Source of the DNA: Myxococcales bacterium
GTDB taxonomy: Bacteria > Myxococcota_A > UBA9042
Reading direction: 5' to 3'
Length of the DNA stretch: 64,000 nucleotides
Assembly: GCA_947491025.1 (NCBI GenBank)
Contig: CANLIC010000016.1
Location: forward strand, 1 to 64,000
Made by a program: the position numbers and the translations under genes. The notes beneath the pieces are model-generated. The model did not search any database and was not told the origin of the DNA. It saw only the letters and a list, made by a program, of their open reading frames with translations. The first letter of the stretch is position 1, and every line of letters starts with the position of its first letter. Shown piece after piece: positions 8,627-16,326 of the stretch.

Positions 8627-9838
8627 ATGCCGAATCCGACTCGCCGGCGCCTTCTGCAGCTCCTCGGCGCGGCCAGCGCTGCTACCGCATGGCCCACGCG
8701 AGAAGCGCTCGGCGCAGCCCGGAACGGGACACCGCGCGCCCGGTCGGCCGAGAGCGCGGCGCAGAGCGCGGGAACGTGCCGCGGCAGCCTCATCGGCATG
8801 AGCCGGATGCGGGTCGAGGGTGGACGTGAGCGCTTCGCAGTGGTCCGCATCGACCTGCACGAGCGGCCGCTGCGGGTGCGACCGATCGCGGTGCCATTCT
8901 ACGGCCACGGCGTCGCCTTCGACCCGCGCGACAGTGGGCGGGCGCTGATCTTTGAGAAGCACGGTCCGGGCTGCTGCGAGGTCGATCTGCGCCGCGGCCG
9001 GATGGTGCGGCAGGTCGACGCTTCGCCGGGCTGCCAGTTCTACGGCCACGGCGCCTTCAGCGCCGACGGCGCCCTGCTCTACTGCACCGAGACCGAGGTC
9101 GCCGGCGGCACCATGCGCGGCCTCATCGCCGTGCGCGACGGGCGAACCCTGCAGCGCCGCGGCGAGCTGCCGAGCCACGGCACGGCGCCCCACGACCTCG
9201 TCCTCTGCGACAAGGGACGCGCGCTCGTCGTTGGCAACGGCGGCGGCTCGCTGGTGAGCGGTCGCGTGCCGAGCGTGGCCTGGGTCGCGCCCGAGACCGG
9301 CGCGCTCCTCTGGCGCCAGGAGCTCGACGACAAGGGCGTCACCGCCGGCCATCTCGCCCTGGCCGACGGCGGCGAGGGCCAAGTCGTGGCGGTGATCTCC
9401 GCGCCACGCGACGGCCTCGATCTGAAAGCGCTTGACGTCCACGGCGCCGTCGGCTTGGCCCGGCGCGGCGAAGCGGCGTCCTCGGGGACGGCCACGATGG
9501 CGCGCGTCTTTCGCGATCCGATCGCTGCCAAGATGCGGGGCGAGACCCTGTCGCTGGCGGTCCTGCCGGGCGGCCTCGTCGCCGCCACCAACCCGGAGGG
9601 TGACCTCATCACGGTCTGGGAGCTTGGCAGCGGCAAGCTACGCAGCAGCCATGCCGACTTCAGCCGCCCGCGCGGCCTCACGATCGACCGGACGGGGCGC
9701 TGTCTCGCGTTGAGCCACGGCGTCGACGCCCGCCTGACGCTGCTCGATCCGCGCAGCCTCAGGCCGCTGTCCGGGGCCACGCTCGAGCAGGCCTGGATCA
9801 GCGGCTCGCACCTCGCGATTTGCGACCTCGGCGCTTGA
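8627..9838 (+). CDS. DUF1513 family protein with Tat-like signal, predicted beta-propeller
   Basis: A 403-residue exported protein. The N-terminus MPNPTRRRLLQLLGAASAA looks like a twin-arginine signal. The body carries the repeated YGHG motif (PFYGHGVAFDP, CQFYGHGAFSADG), then ELPSHGTAPHDLVL and ALVVGNGGG, all characteristic of DUF1513 proteins, which are predicted beta-propellers. Family members often sit in iron-uptake loci with imelysin proteins. No such genes are adjacent here, so the role is open. The frame is open upstream to 8339, but the ATG at 8627 places the Arg pair at the correct distance from the N-terminus. The gene is divergent from the radical SAM gene. Confidence 0.7.
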   Translation: MPNPTRRRLLQLLGAASAATAWPTREALGAARNGTPRARSAESAAQSAGTCRGSLIGMSRMRVEGGRERFAVVRIDLHERPLRVRPIAVPFYGHGVAFDPRDSGRALIFEKHGPGCCEVDLRRGRMVRQVDASPGCQFYGHGAFSADGALLYCTETEVAGGTMRGLIAVRDGRTLQRRGELPSHGTAPHDLVLCDKGRALVVGNGGGSLVSGRVPSVAWVAPETGALLWRQELDDKGVTAGHLALADGGEGQVVAVISAPRDGLDLKALDVHGAVGLARRGEAASSGTATMARVFRDPIAAKMRGETLSLAVLPGGLVAATNPEGDLITVWELGSGKLRSSHADFSRPRGLTIDRTGRCLALSHGVDARLTLLDPRSLRPLSGATLEQAWISGSHLAICDLGA

Positions 9839-9853
9839 CCGCCGCTTGCCGTT

Positions 9854-10336
9854 CTAGGCCTCGGCCAGCGTCGTCACCCGCCGCGCCGCCTTCTGGCGCT
9901 CGACGGCATGCCGCACCTTGTCGCCGAGGCGGTTGGCGTCGCGCAGGCCGACGAGCAGGAGCTGATGGTCGGTGCGGTCGCTCGAGATCAAGTTCAGGCG
10001 GCCAAAGCCGAGGACGCGCTCAGCGAAGGGCTCCTCGACGACGATGTCCTGCACCCGGTAGAGCTCGAAGTAATCGGTTCGCTTGGTGAAGATGCCCGTC
10101 TTTCGCACGACGCGCTGGTCGGTGACTCGGACGTGCAGCGCCAGCGACTGTGCGTAGAACCACAGAAAGCCGAGGCCGAGCGTCAGCACCGCGATCACCC
10201 AGCGCCACAGCGAATACAAGGCCGGGACCCGCCCCTCATAGAGGGTGGTCTCGCTGTCGGGGTCGGCAAAATGCGCCCCGGCGCTAGCGCGCGTCGCTGC
10301 TGGCCGCTCGGCGGCTGCCTCCTGGGATTCGCTCAT
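9854..10336 (-). CDS. Bacterial PH-domain membrane protein (YdbS/bPH2-like)
   Basis: The product has 160 residues. A hydrophobic hairpin (LWRWVIAVLTLGLGFLWFYA) is followed by a bacterial pleckstrin-homology-like beta domain with HVRVTDQRVVRKTGIFTKR and DYFELYRVQDIVVEEP, typical of the bPH2 family. It should be membrane-anchored with the PH domain in the cytoplasm. The ATG at 10336 is chosen over the GTG 6 bases upstream because AAGGAGG lies 5 bases before it. It converges with the DUF1513 gene, leaving 15 bp between stops. Function of the family is poorly defined. Confidence 0.75.
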   Translation of the reverse strand: MSESQEAAAERPAATRASAGAHFADPDSETTLYEGRVPALYSLWRWVIAVLTLGLGFLWFYAQSLALHVRVTDQRVVRKTGIFTKRTDYFELYRVQDIVVEEPFAERVLGFGRLNLISSDRTDHQLLLVGLRDANRLGDKVRHAVERQKAARRVTTLAEA

Positions 10337-10485
10337 CGCCACCTCCTTGCGCTCACGGCGCCCGATCGTACCCTGGCGCGAAGGCCGGCGCCAGGAGGCC
10401 AGAGCCCCTCGCCCGTCCTGTTCGGCCCGCGCTCGCGGCCGGTGCCGGGCAACAGCATGGCGACCCAGGCGCGCCGAGTGAGCCG

Positions 10486-12165
10486 ATGAGCGACCCGACT
10501 TTCGACTGGTTCCGCTTCGACAACAGCGCCTTGCGCGAGCTGCCTGGCGAAGCTTCTGGGCGGCCGCACCGCCGTTTCATCCCCCACGTCAGCCTGTCCC
10601 GCACGTCGCCTACGCCGGTCCGCGGGCCAGTGCTGCGCATCTGGGTGCCCGAAGTCGCCGCCCTGCTCGGCGTGCCGACCGCGCCCGACGAGGCGGCGCG
10701 CACCGCCCTCGGCGCCATCTTCGCCGGCAACACGCTGCTGGCCGGCAGCGAGCCGTTCGCGACCCGCTACGGCGGCCACCAGTTCGGCCACTGGGCCGAT
10801 CAGCTGGGCGATGGCCGCGCGATCAGCCTCGGCGAGGTCCGCGTCGCGGCGTCGGCGGCGGACGATGGCGCTGCCGCCGAGCGACGCTACGAGCTGCAGC
10901 TCAAGGGCGCCGGCGTCACGCCCTACTCGCGCGGCGCCGACGGCCGAGCCGTGCTGCGCTCGTCGATCCGCGAGCTCATCTGCTCGGAGGCGATGGCGCA
11001 CCTCGGCGTGCCGACCACGCGCGCGCTCTGCCTCGTCACCACCGGCGAGGCGGTCGTGCGCGACGCGATGTACGACGGCCACCCGCGACCCGAGCCAGGC
11101 GCCGTCGTCTGCCGAGTCGCCGAGAGCTTCTTTCGTCTCGGGCACTTTCAGATCCACGCCGCCCACGATGAGCGCGAGCCGCTGCGGGCCCTGCTGCGCC
11201 ATGTCCTGCGCCGCCACGAACCCGACCTCGCGGCCTTGCCGGAGCCGGAGGCTGCGCTTGAGCTGCTGCGCCGTGTTTGCCGCCGCACCGCTCACCTGGC
11301 GGTCCACTGGCAGCGCGTCGGCTTTGTGCACGGCGTGCTCAACACCGACAACGTCTCCATCCTCGGCCTGACCATCGACTACGGGCCCTACGGCTGGCTC
11401 GACACCTTCGACCCAGGCTGGACCCCCAACACCACCGACGCCCACGGTCGCCGCTACCGCTTCGGCGCCCAGCCCGAGGTGTTGCATTGGAACCTGGCGC
11501 GCTTCGCCGAGGCCCTGCTGCCCTTGGTCGAGGGCGACGTGGCGGCGTTGGAGGCGGCCCTCGAGGTCTACCCGGCCGTCTTTGCGCGTGAGTTCGACGC
11601 CATGGTCGCGACGCGCCTGGGCCTCCCTGTGCCGGGCAGCCCCTCTGACACGGAACCTGAGGCCGACGCGGCCCTCACGGACGGGCTCTTCGGCCTGCTG
11701 CAAGCCACCGAGGTCGACCCGACGCTCTTCTTCCGCGGCCTCGGCGCCCTGCCCGCGCTCGACGAAGGGGGTGCCGCCCTTGGCTCTTCGGCCGCCGATC
11801 GCTTCGCCCCGGTCGCAGCGGCCTTCTACGACGACAGCTTGCGAGAGGGCGCAGGCGACCCGGCGCTGGCCAGCCAGATTGCGGCAGTGCTCGCGCGCTA
11901 CCAGGATCGCGTCCGGCAGGTCGGGATCCCGGATGGCGCCCGCAAGGCGGCGATGGACGCCGTGAACCCGGCGGTGATCCCCCGCAACTACCTGGTACAG
12001 CAGGCGATCGAGGAGGCAGAGGCGGGCAACTTTCAAGGGGTCGAGCGCCTGCTCGGCGCCATTCGCCACCCCTACCGCGAGCCGCAGGACCCGTCCTTGC
12101 TCGCCCGACGACCGGAGTGGGCGCGCCGCAAGGTCGGCTGCTCGATGCTCTCGTGCAGCTCTTAG
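10486..12165 (+). CDS. selO: SelO/YdiU protein adenylyltransferase (pseudokinase fold), Cys form
   Basis: A 559-residue protein matching the SelO family, which transfers AMP from ATP to Ser, Thr or Tyr of target proteins during redox stress. Landmarks are ATRYGGHQFGHWADQLGDGRA, ELQLKGAGVTPYSRGADGRAVLRSSIRE (with the nucleotide-binding Lys and Arg residues) and GVLNTDNVSILGLTIDYGPYGWLD (catalytic Asn and Asp); each is quoted in part. The C-terminus ends in SCSS, where the selenocysteine of animal SelO is replaced by Cys, as usual in bacteria. Length agrees with bacterial homologues. The gene stands alone with a weak ribosome-binding site. Confidence 0.95.
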   Translation: MSDPTFDWFRFDNSALRELPGEASGRPHRRFIPHVSLSRTSPTPVRGPVLRIWVPEVAALLGVPTAPDEAARTALGAIFAGNTLLAGSEPFATRYGGHQFGHWADQLGDGRAISLGEVRVAASAADDGAAAERRYELQLKGAGVTPYSRGADGRAVLRSSIRELICSEAMAHLGVPTTRALCLVTTGEAVVRDAMYDGHPRPEPGAVVCRVAESFFRLGHFQIHAAHDEREPLRALLRHVLRRHEPDLAALPEPEAALELLRRVCRRTAHLAVHWQRVGFVHGVLNTDNVSILGLTIDYGPYGWLDTFDPGWTPNTTDAHGRRYRFGAQPEVLHWNLARFAEALLPLVEGDVAALEAALEVYPAVFAREFDAMVATRLGLPVPGSPSDTEPEADAALTDGLFGLLQATEVDPTLFFRGLGALPALDEGGAALGSSAADRFAPVAAAFYDDSLREGAGDPALASQIAAVLARYQDRVRQVGIPDGARKAAMDAVNPAVIPRNYLVQQAIEEAEAGNFQGVERLLGAIRHPYREPQDPSLLARRPEWARRKVGCSMLSCSS

Positions 12166-12225
12166 GCGGCCGGCGGGCCAGGCCCATCGTCGCAGCGTCA
12201 GATGGCAGGGCCACGGGGGTCTGTG

Positions 12226-12256
12226 GCAAAGAATATCAATAGATGCAAAATGTTGT
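12226..12256. promoter_or_regulatory. AT-rich patch upstream of the TPR gene, possible promoter region
   Basis: A short stretch around AAAGAATATCAATAGATG and AAAATGTTG stands out from the very GC-rich surroundings in the 217-bp gap between selO and the TPR gene. No hexamer pair fits well; TTGACC at 12316 could also serve as a -35 element. Listed only as the likeliest control region for the operon that follows. Confidence 0.25.
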
Positions 12257-12382
12257 GCCGCACAGCCGCCACACCGTCGGCTCGAGTCAACCCTGGGCCT
12301 TGGCCTAGACAACCCTTGACCCGGGCGGCTCCGACCTGCGACGATCCCGGCGCCGGCCCGCGCTGGCGCTGTGAGCCCGCCC

Positions 12383-13393
12383 ATGACCGCGTCGCGTCTA
12401 CAACTTGGGGCCCAGCCAGAGTCGGGGAGGCCGCTGTCGCGTCGCCCCATCGCGCTGGCGCTGCTGCTATCGCTGGTGCTGGCGCTGGCCCCCGCCCGGA
12501 CGGCGCTTGGCCAGACCGGCGAAGGCAAATCCAAGGCGATGGACTTCGCGGCGCGTGCCAAGGTGAGCTACCGCGAGGGTCGCTACGAAGAGGCGGCGTC
12601 GCTGTTCAAGTCGGCGTACGCGCAAGTGCCCGAGCCCACACTCTTGTTCAATGCCGCGCGGGCGTATCAGCAGGGCGGGATGCTGCGCGAGGCGCTGACC
12701 CTCTTTCGGCTCTACCTGCAGCTCGCCAATGCCAACGACGCAGAGACCCGCTCTGGGCGCGCCGATGCGGTCGAGCACGTCGCCACCATCGAACGCAGCC
12801 TTGGGGCGGAGTCCCAGCGTGAGCAAGACGAGGCGGCGCGCGTCAAGGCCGAGCGCGAAGCCCTCGAGAAGCGCCAGCGCGAGCACCAGGAACGCGAGCG
12901 CAAGGCCCAGCAGAACCAGCAGAACCAGCAGAACCAGCAGAACCAGCAGCAGCAGAACCAGCAGCAACAGCCGCCTCCGCATGAGTTGCCGCCCCCCGCA
13001 GGCGCGTCGCCCGAGCCCAACCCAGGTTGGACCGGCCGAGAGATCGCTGGCGTCTCGTTGCTCGGCAGCGGCGCAGTCCTGGCCATCATTGGCATCGTCA
13101 GCCACGGATCGGCCAACGGCGTCGCCAGCGCCATCGAGGACCGACTGACGGCGGCGCGCGTGGTCGTGGGCGGCATGACCTTCTATCCAGGCGTCACGCA
13201 GGTCGAGGTGGACCGCGCGCGCAGCGACCACGACGGCTTGCGGGTTCGGGGCCATGTGCTCGTCGGCCTCGGCGTCGCGGCCGTGGGCGCCGGCGCCTGG
13301 CTCTGGTTCGGCCGCGAACCAGCTGGGGCGCCGAGCGCGGCGCTGCAGCCGCTGCCGGGCGGCGGGCTCTTGCTCGTCGGCGGGGGTTTCTGA
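12383..13393 (+). CDS. Exported TPR protein with poly-Gln/Asn stretch and C-terminal membrane segments
   Basis: The product has 336 residues. An N-terminal signal (RRPIALALLLSLVLALAPAR) precedes one or two TPR-like repeats at about 50-125 (SYREGRYEEAASLFKSAY, AARAYQQGGMLREALTLF). A highly charged coiled coil of E, R and K follows, then a run of about 25 Gln/Asn residues and a Pro-rich spacer. Two hydrophobic segments near the end (VSLLGSGAVLAIIGIV; HVLVGLGVAAVGAGAWLWF) suggest membrane insertion. It may be an envelope scaffold protein. An alternative GTG start lies 12 bases upstream; neither start has a strong ribosome-binding site. Its stop overlaps the start of the next gene (TGATG). Confidence 0.7.
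   Translation: MTASRLQLGAQPESGRPLSRRPIALALLLSLVLALAPARTALGQTGEGKSKAMDFAARAKVSYREGRYEEAASLFKSAYAQVPEPTLLFNAARAYQQGGMLREALTLFRLYLQLANANDAETRSGRADAVEHVATIERSLGAESQREQDEAARVKAEREALEKRQREHQERERKAQQNQQNQQNQQNQQQQNQQQQPPPHELPPPAGASPEPNPGWTGREIAGVSLLGSGAVLAIIGIVSHGSANGVASAIEDRLTAARVVVGGMTFYPGVTQVEVDRARSDHDGLRVRGHVLVGLGVAAVGAGAWLWFGREPAGAPSAALQPLPGGGLLLVGGGF
12908..12970 (+). repeat. Tandem 9-bp CAG/AAC repeat coding for poly-QQN
   Basis: The unit CAGCAGAAC repeats in frame, giving QQN four times and then longer Q runs ending in CAGCAACAG. The codons are nearly identical from unit to unit, as expected for recent slippage rather than conserved protein sequence. Confidence 0.8.
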
Positions 13394-14067
13394 TGGCGAC
13401 GACGCAGAGCCAGCGCGGCGCAGAAGCGGCGTCCTGGCAGCCCTGCCCGCGGCGGCAGCTGCCCGCGCTGGCCCTCTGGCTCGCCGGGTTGGCTGTGGCG
13501 ATCGGCTGCGGCAGCGACCTCGACCCCAAGCGGAGCGATGCGCGCTATGCCTGTGCCACCACGGCCGATTGCACGACCGGCGACTCGTGCGTCTGCGGGT
13601 TCTGCCAGCCGCTGAGCGTGACCCCGAGCTGCCTCGCCTCCTCGGGCGGCGGCTCCGACGCCGGCAGCGACGCGGCCGCGGACAGCGCCAGCGGCGACGC
13701 GGTGACCGTCGACGCCGGCGATACCGGCGGTACCGTCGATACCAGCGACACCCAAGACACGACCGGCGGCCCCTGCAGCCCGCGCACCTGGCAAGGCTGT
13801 CCGGCGGGCGATGGCTGCTACGTCGACGCCAAGGGCGGCACGAGCTGCCTCAAGACCGGCAACCTCGGCCTCGACCAGCCCTGCGATCCGCAAGCCGCCC
13901 AGCCCCCCTGCGGCAAAGACGGCGCCAAGCCGTTGATCTGCGACGTCGTCGACAAGAAGTGCCTGCACCTCTGCGACGCGAGCAAGCCGGTCTGCGCCAA
14001 GGGGCTCACCTGCTATCCCCTCGGCAGCCCCGCTTGGCCCGACAACGCGGGTGTCTGCGCGCTCTAG
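13393..14067 (+). CDS. Cys-rich putative lipoprotein
   Basis: The 224-residue protein has a signal peptide ending LAVAIGC, a plausible though imperfect lipobox. An Asp/Ala/Thr-rich low-complexity linker (about 90-125) separates two Cys-rich parts with motifs such as CATTADCTTGDSCVCGFC and CKDGAKPLICDVVDKKC-type spacing. It should be anchored at the cell surface or periplasm. The start overlaps the stop of the TPR gene, so the two are co-translated and may work together. Fourteen or more Cys suggest disulfide bonding. No enzymatic motif is visible. Confidence 0.7.
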   Translation: MATTQSQRGAEAASWQPCPRRQLPALALWLAGLAVAIGCGSDLDPKRSDARYACATTADCTTGDSCVCGFCQPLSVTPSCLASSGGGSDAGSDAAADSASGDAVTVDAGDTGGTVDTSDTQDTTGGPCSPRTWQGCPAGDGCYVDAKGGTSCLKTGNLGLDQPCDPQAAQPPCGKDGAKPLICDVVDKKCLHLCDASKPVCAKGLTCYPLGSPAWPDNAGVCAL

Positions 14068-14109
14068 TTCGCGCCAGCCCTCGGCGGCCGAGCTCTCCAG
14101 AATCAGCGC

Positions 14110-15033
14110 TCAGCGACGCAGCCCGAGCCCCACCCCGACCCACGGCAGCCCGCGCACGCCGGCCTCGGCCCGGAGGTGCAAGCCGCCGCCAAGCTCAAAG
14201 GCCAGCCCGCCGGAGAGCTGCACCGATGGCAGCGCGGCCGGCAAGGGGTCCGAGAGGCGCCCGGCCTGCCGCCAATGGGGGCAGCGCGCCTCTTGGCCCG
14301 CCTTGCAGCCGGGCAACACCTCGATGCGGCTCACGTCGCCGACGGGGATGGCGAGCCCGAGCCCGGCGCGCCCGATCAACGACAGGCGGCCGATGAGTGG
14401 ACGCCAGTACGCGTACGTAAAGGCGAGGTCGAGCGCCACGACGTCGATGTCGATGTACGTCACGGTGCTGCCCTCGCCCCACCAATTGCGCGCTGGCATC
14501 ACGGGGACGCCGACGCCGACCCGCGCCCCGAAGGCATGCCGCGGCGAAGTAGGCCACAACACCGAGACATCGACCGCTGCGCCGCGGACGCTGGCGAAGC
14601 CGTCGTAGCCGAATGCCGTCATCGCCGAGCCAGGCAGCCCGATGCCACCGACGTCGAGCAACACCATCAGCGCCGGGAGCGCCTCGATGCGCGGCGGCAC
14701 CGGGCGTGGGGCGGCCAGGGCAGGCGGTGCGGCAGCCGGACCGACGCGCTCTTTGCGCGCCGGGGGCGCCACCGGGCGCTTGGCCTGCGGCGTCAGCGGC
14801 GCCAGGCGGGCGCCGGGGACGGGGGCAGGCTCGCCCTTTAGCTCGGCGCGGCCGCCCTGATCGGGCACGTACAGCGGCGCGGGCGGCGGTAGCTCGGTGG
14901 CGGCGGGCGCCTGGGCCAGCGCAGTGGCGGGCAGCAGCGCCATCGCGATCGCGGCCCAAGCGAGGCCAGCGCCACGACCTTTCGCGGGCGATCGCACGTT
15001 CGGTGGCCGGGTGCTGGGCTCGGGCGCTGCCAT
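14110..15033 (-). CDS. Exported protein, putative outer-membrane beta-barrel
   Basis: A 307-residue protein with a signal peptide (GLAWAAIAMALLPATALAQA) and a Pro/Ala-rich linker to about residue 110. The C-terminal ~190 residues alternate polar and hydrophobic residues with many Gly and aromatic positions (TAFGYDGFASVRGAAVDVSV, LAFTYAYWRPLIGRLSLIG), as in small outer-membrane barrels. It ends in VGVGLGLRR rather than the usual terminal aromatic, which weakens the assignment. The ATG at 15033 is chosen because the upstream frame lacks a signal-like start. It converges with the Cys-rich lipoprotein gene. Confidence 0.55.
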   Translation of the reverse strand: MAAPEPSTRPPNVRSPAKGRGAGLAWAAIAMALLPATALAQAPAATELPPPAPLYVPDQGGRAELKGEPAPVPGARLAPLTPQAKRPVAPPARKERVGPAAAPPALAAPRPVPPRIEALPALMVLLDVGGIGLPGSAMTAFGYDGFASVRGAAVDVSVLWPTSPRHAFGARVGVGVPVMPARNWWGEGSTVTYIDIDVVALDLAFTYAYWRPLIGRLSLIGRAGLGLAIPVGDVSRIEVLPGCKAGQEARCPHWRQAGRLSDPLPAALPSVQLSGGLAFELGGGLHLRAEAGVRGLPWVGVGLGLRR

Positions 15034-15544
15034 GCTGACGACTCCCCGCAAAGCCCAAGCCGGGCGCCCACCCCGGGCCCACAGGCACGCGCCGGCGAAG
15101 CTAACGCGAGGCGAAGTGGACGACAAGGACGGCGCCTGCCTTCGCGGCGGAGACACAACGCCGCGGTGCCCCCACGGGCGGACGGGATGCAGCGCGCTCT
15201 CGACAGCGTGGGCGAGGTGGCCGGACGCTGCCAGATTGCGATCGCTGCGAAGCGGCAGTCGCAGGCGGGTCGGTTGAGCCCGAGAGTACGGCCTCATTCG
15301 GGCGGAACCGGACCCTGGCAGGGTGTGGATGACGTCGAATGTATCGTGGCGCCGAGGCCCTGGCGTGCCAGCGCGCGATCGATCCAGGGCCCTCCCGCCG
15401 CAGCCGCTGCGGTCAGGGGAGGCGGGCGCCGACGTCGACGGATCGGGTCTCCGGGTGGGGTCTCAGCAGCGACAGCTTGGCAAGCGTGCGCGGCGCTGCG
15501 ATGCTGCGCGCGGCAGGGCTGGTCGGCCCGTGGAGCGCGCGACG
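15034..15544. other. Intergenic region, 511 bp, between divergent genes
   Basis: It lies between the leftward barrel-like gene and the rightward phosphatase gene. Frames are open through parts of it, but codon usage and composition look random and no family is recognisable. No palindrome, tRNA or clear promoter hexamers were seen. Confidence 0.4.
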
Positions 15545-16246
15545 ATGCGGTTTCCTTACCTCGTCTTTGACCTCGACGGCACGCTGGTCGACACCAGCCC
15601 GGCGCTCATCCGAGGCCTCGACGAGGTGCTGGGCGGCCTCGGCCGGCGTCGGCTCGAAGCAGCGACGGTGTCGCGCATCACCGGCCACGGCCTGCGGGCG
15701 CTCCTGCGCTCGGCGGTGCTGATGACCGGCGAGCCGCTCACCGACGGCGACCTCAGCGCCGCGGTGGCGCAATTCCGCGCCGTGTACGAGCGCGATCTCC
15801 TCGCGCTCGCCATCGCCGCCCCGGGCGCCCAAGCCGCTATCGCCGCCCTCGTCGAGCGCGGCGCCCGCTGCGCCGTCTTGACCAACAAGCCGACCCATAG
15901 CTCGGTGAAGCTGCTGGTGCACCAAGGCTACAGCGACGTCGTGGACTACGTCGTCGGCGGCGATCTCGAGCTGCCGCGCAAGCCCGACGCCGCCGGCCTG
16001 CTTGCGATCTTGGACAATTGGCAGGCCCGCCGCGAGGAGTGCCTTCTGGTCGGCAGCAGCCGCGTCGATCTGCAGACCGCGCGCAACGCCGAGGTCCGCT
16101 GCGCCATGATCAGCCCTTTCAGCGAGCCGCGATCGGTTTTTGGCCTCGGTGCCGACTACTTGCTGCCGAACTTCGAGGCGCTCTTGCCGCTGGCGACCGG
16201 CCGTAGTGACAACGGCGAGCGCATCGGCGTCATCACCGGCGGCTAG
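15545..16246 (+). CDS. gph: HAD-superfamily phosphatase, phosphoglycolate phosphatase-like
   Basis: A 233-residue haloacid dehalogenase-type hydrolase. Motif I is FDLDGTLVDT with the nucleophile Asp at residue 8 and the acid/base Asp at residue 10. Motif II Thr lies in CAVLTNKP, motif III Lys in LPRKPDAAGL, and the acidic motif IV position appears as VGSSRVDLQTARNA. The alpha-helical cap between motifs I and II fits the Gph/PGP subgroup, which removes phosphate from 2-phosphoglycolate. The frame is open upstream to 15323, but family members begin at the MRFPYLVFDLDGT equivalent. In motif IV the usual GD is replaced by GS, so substrate may differ. Confidence 0.75.
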   Translation: MRFPYLVFDLDGTLVDTSPALIRGLDEVLGGLGRRRLEAATVSRITGHGLRALLRSAVLMTGEPLTDGDLSAAVAQFRAVYERDLLALAIAAPGAQAAIAALVERGARCAVLTNKPTHSSVKLLVHQGYSDVVDYVVGGDLELPRKPDAAGLLAILDNWQARREECLLVGSSRVDLQTARNAEVRCAMISPFSEPRSVFGLGADYLLPNFEALLPLATGRSDNGERIGVITGG

Positions 16247-16326
16247 GCGTCGACTCGCTGAGGTCGGACCGGTTCAGCGCAGGGCCGCAATGGACCAGAG
16301 CCAGGCCCGGAAGGCGCCGAGCGTCG

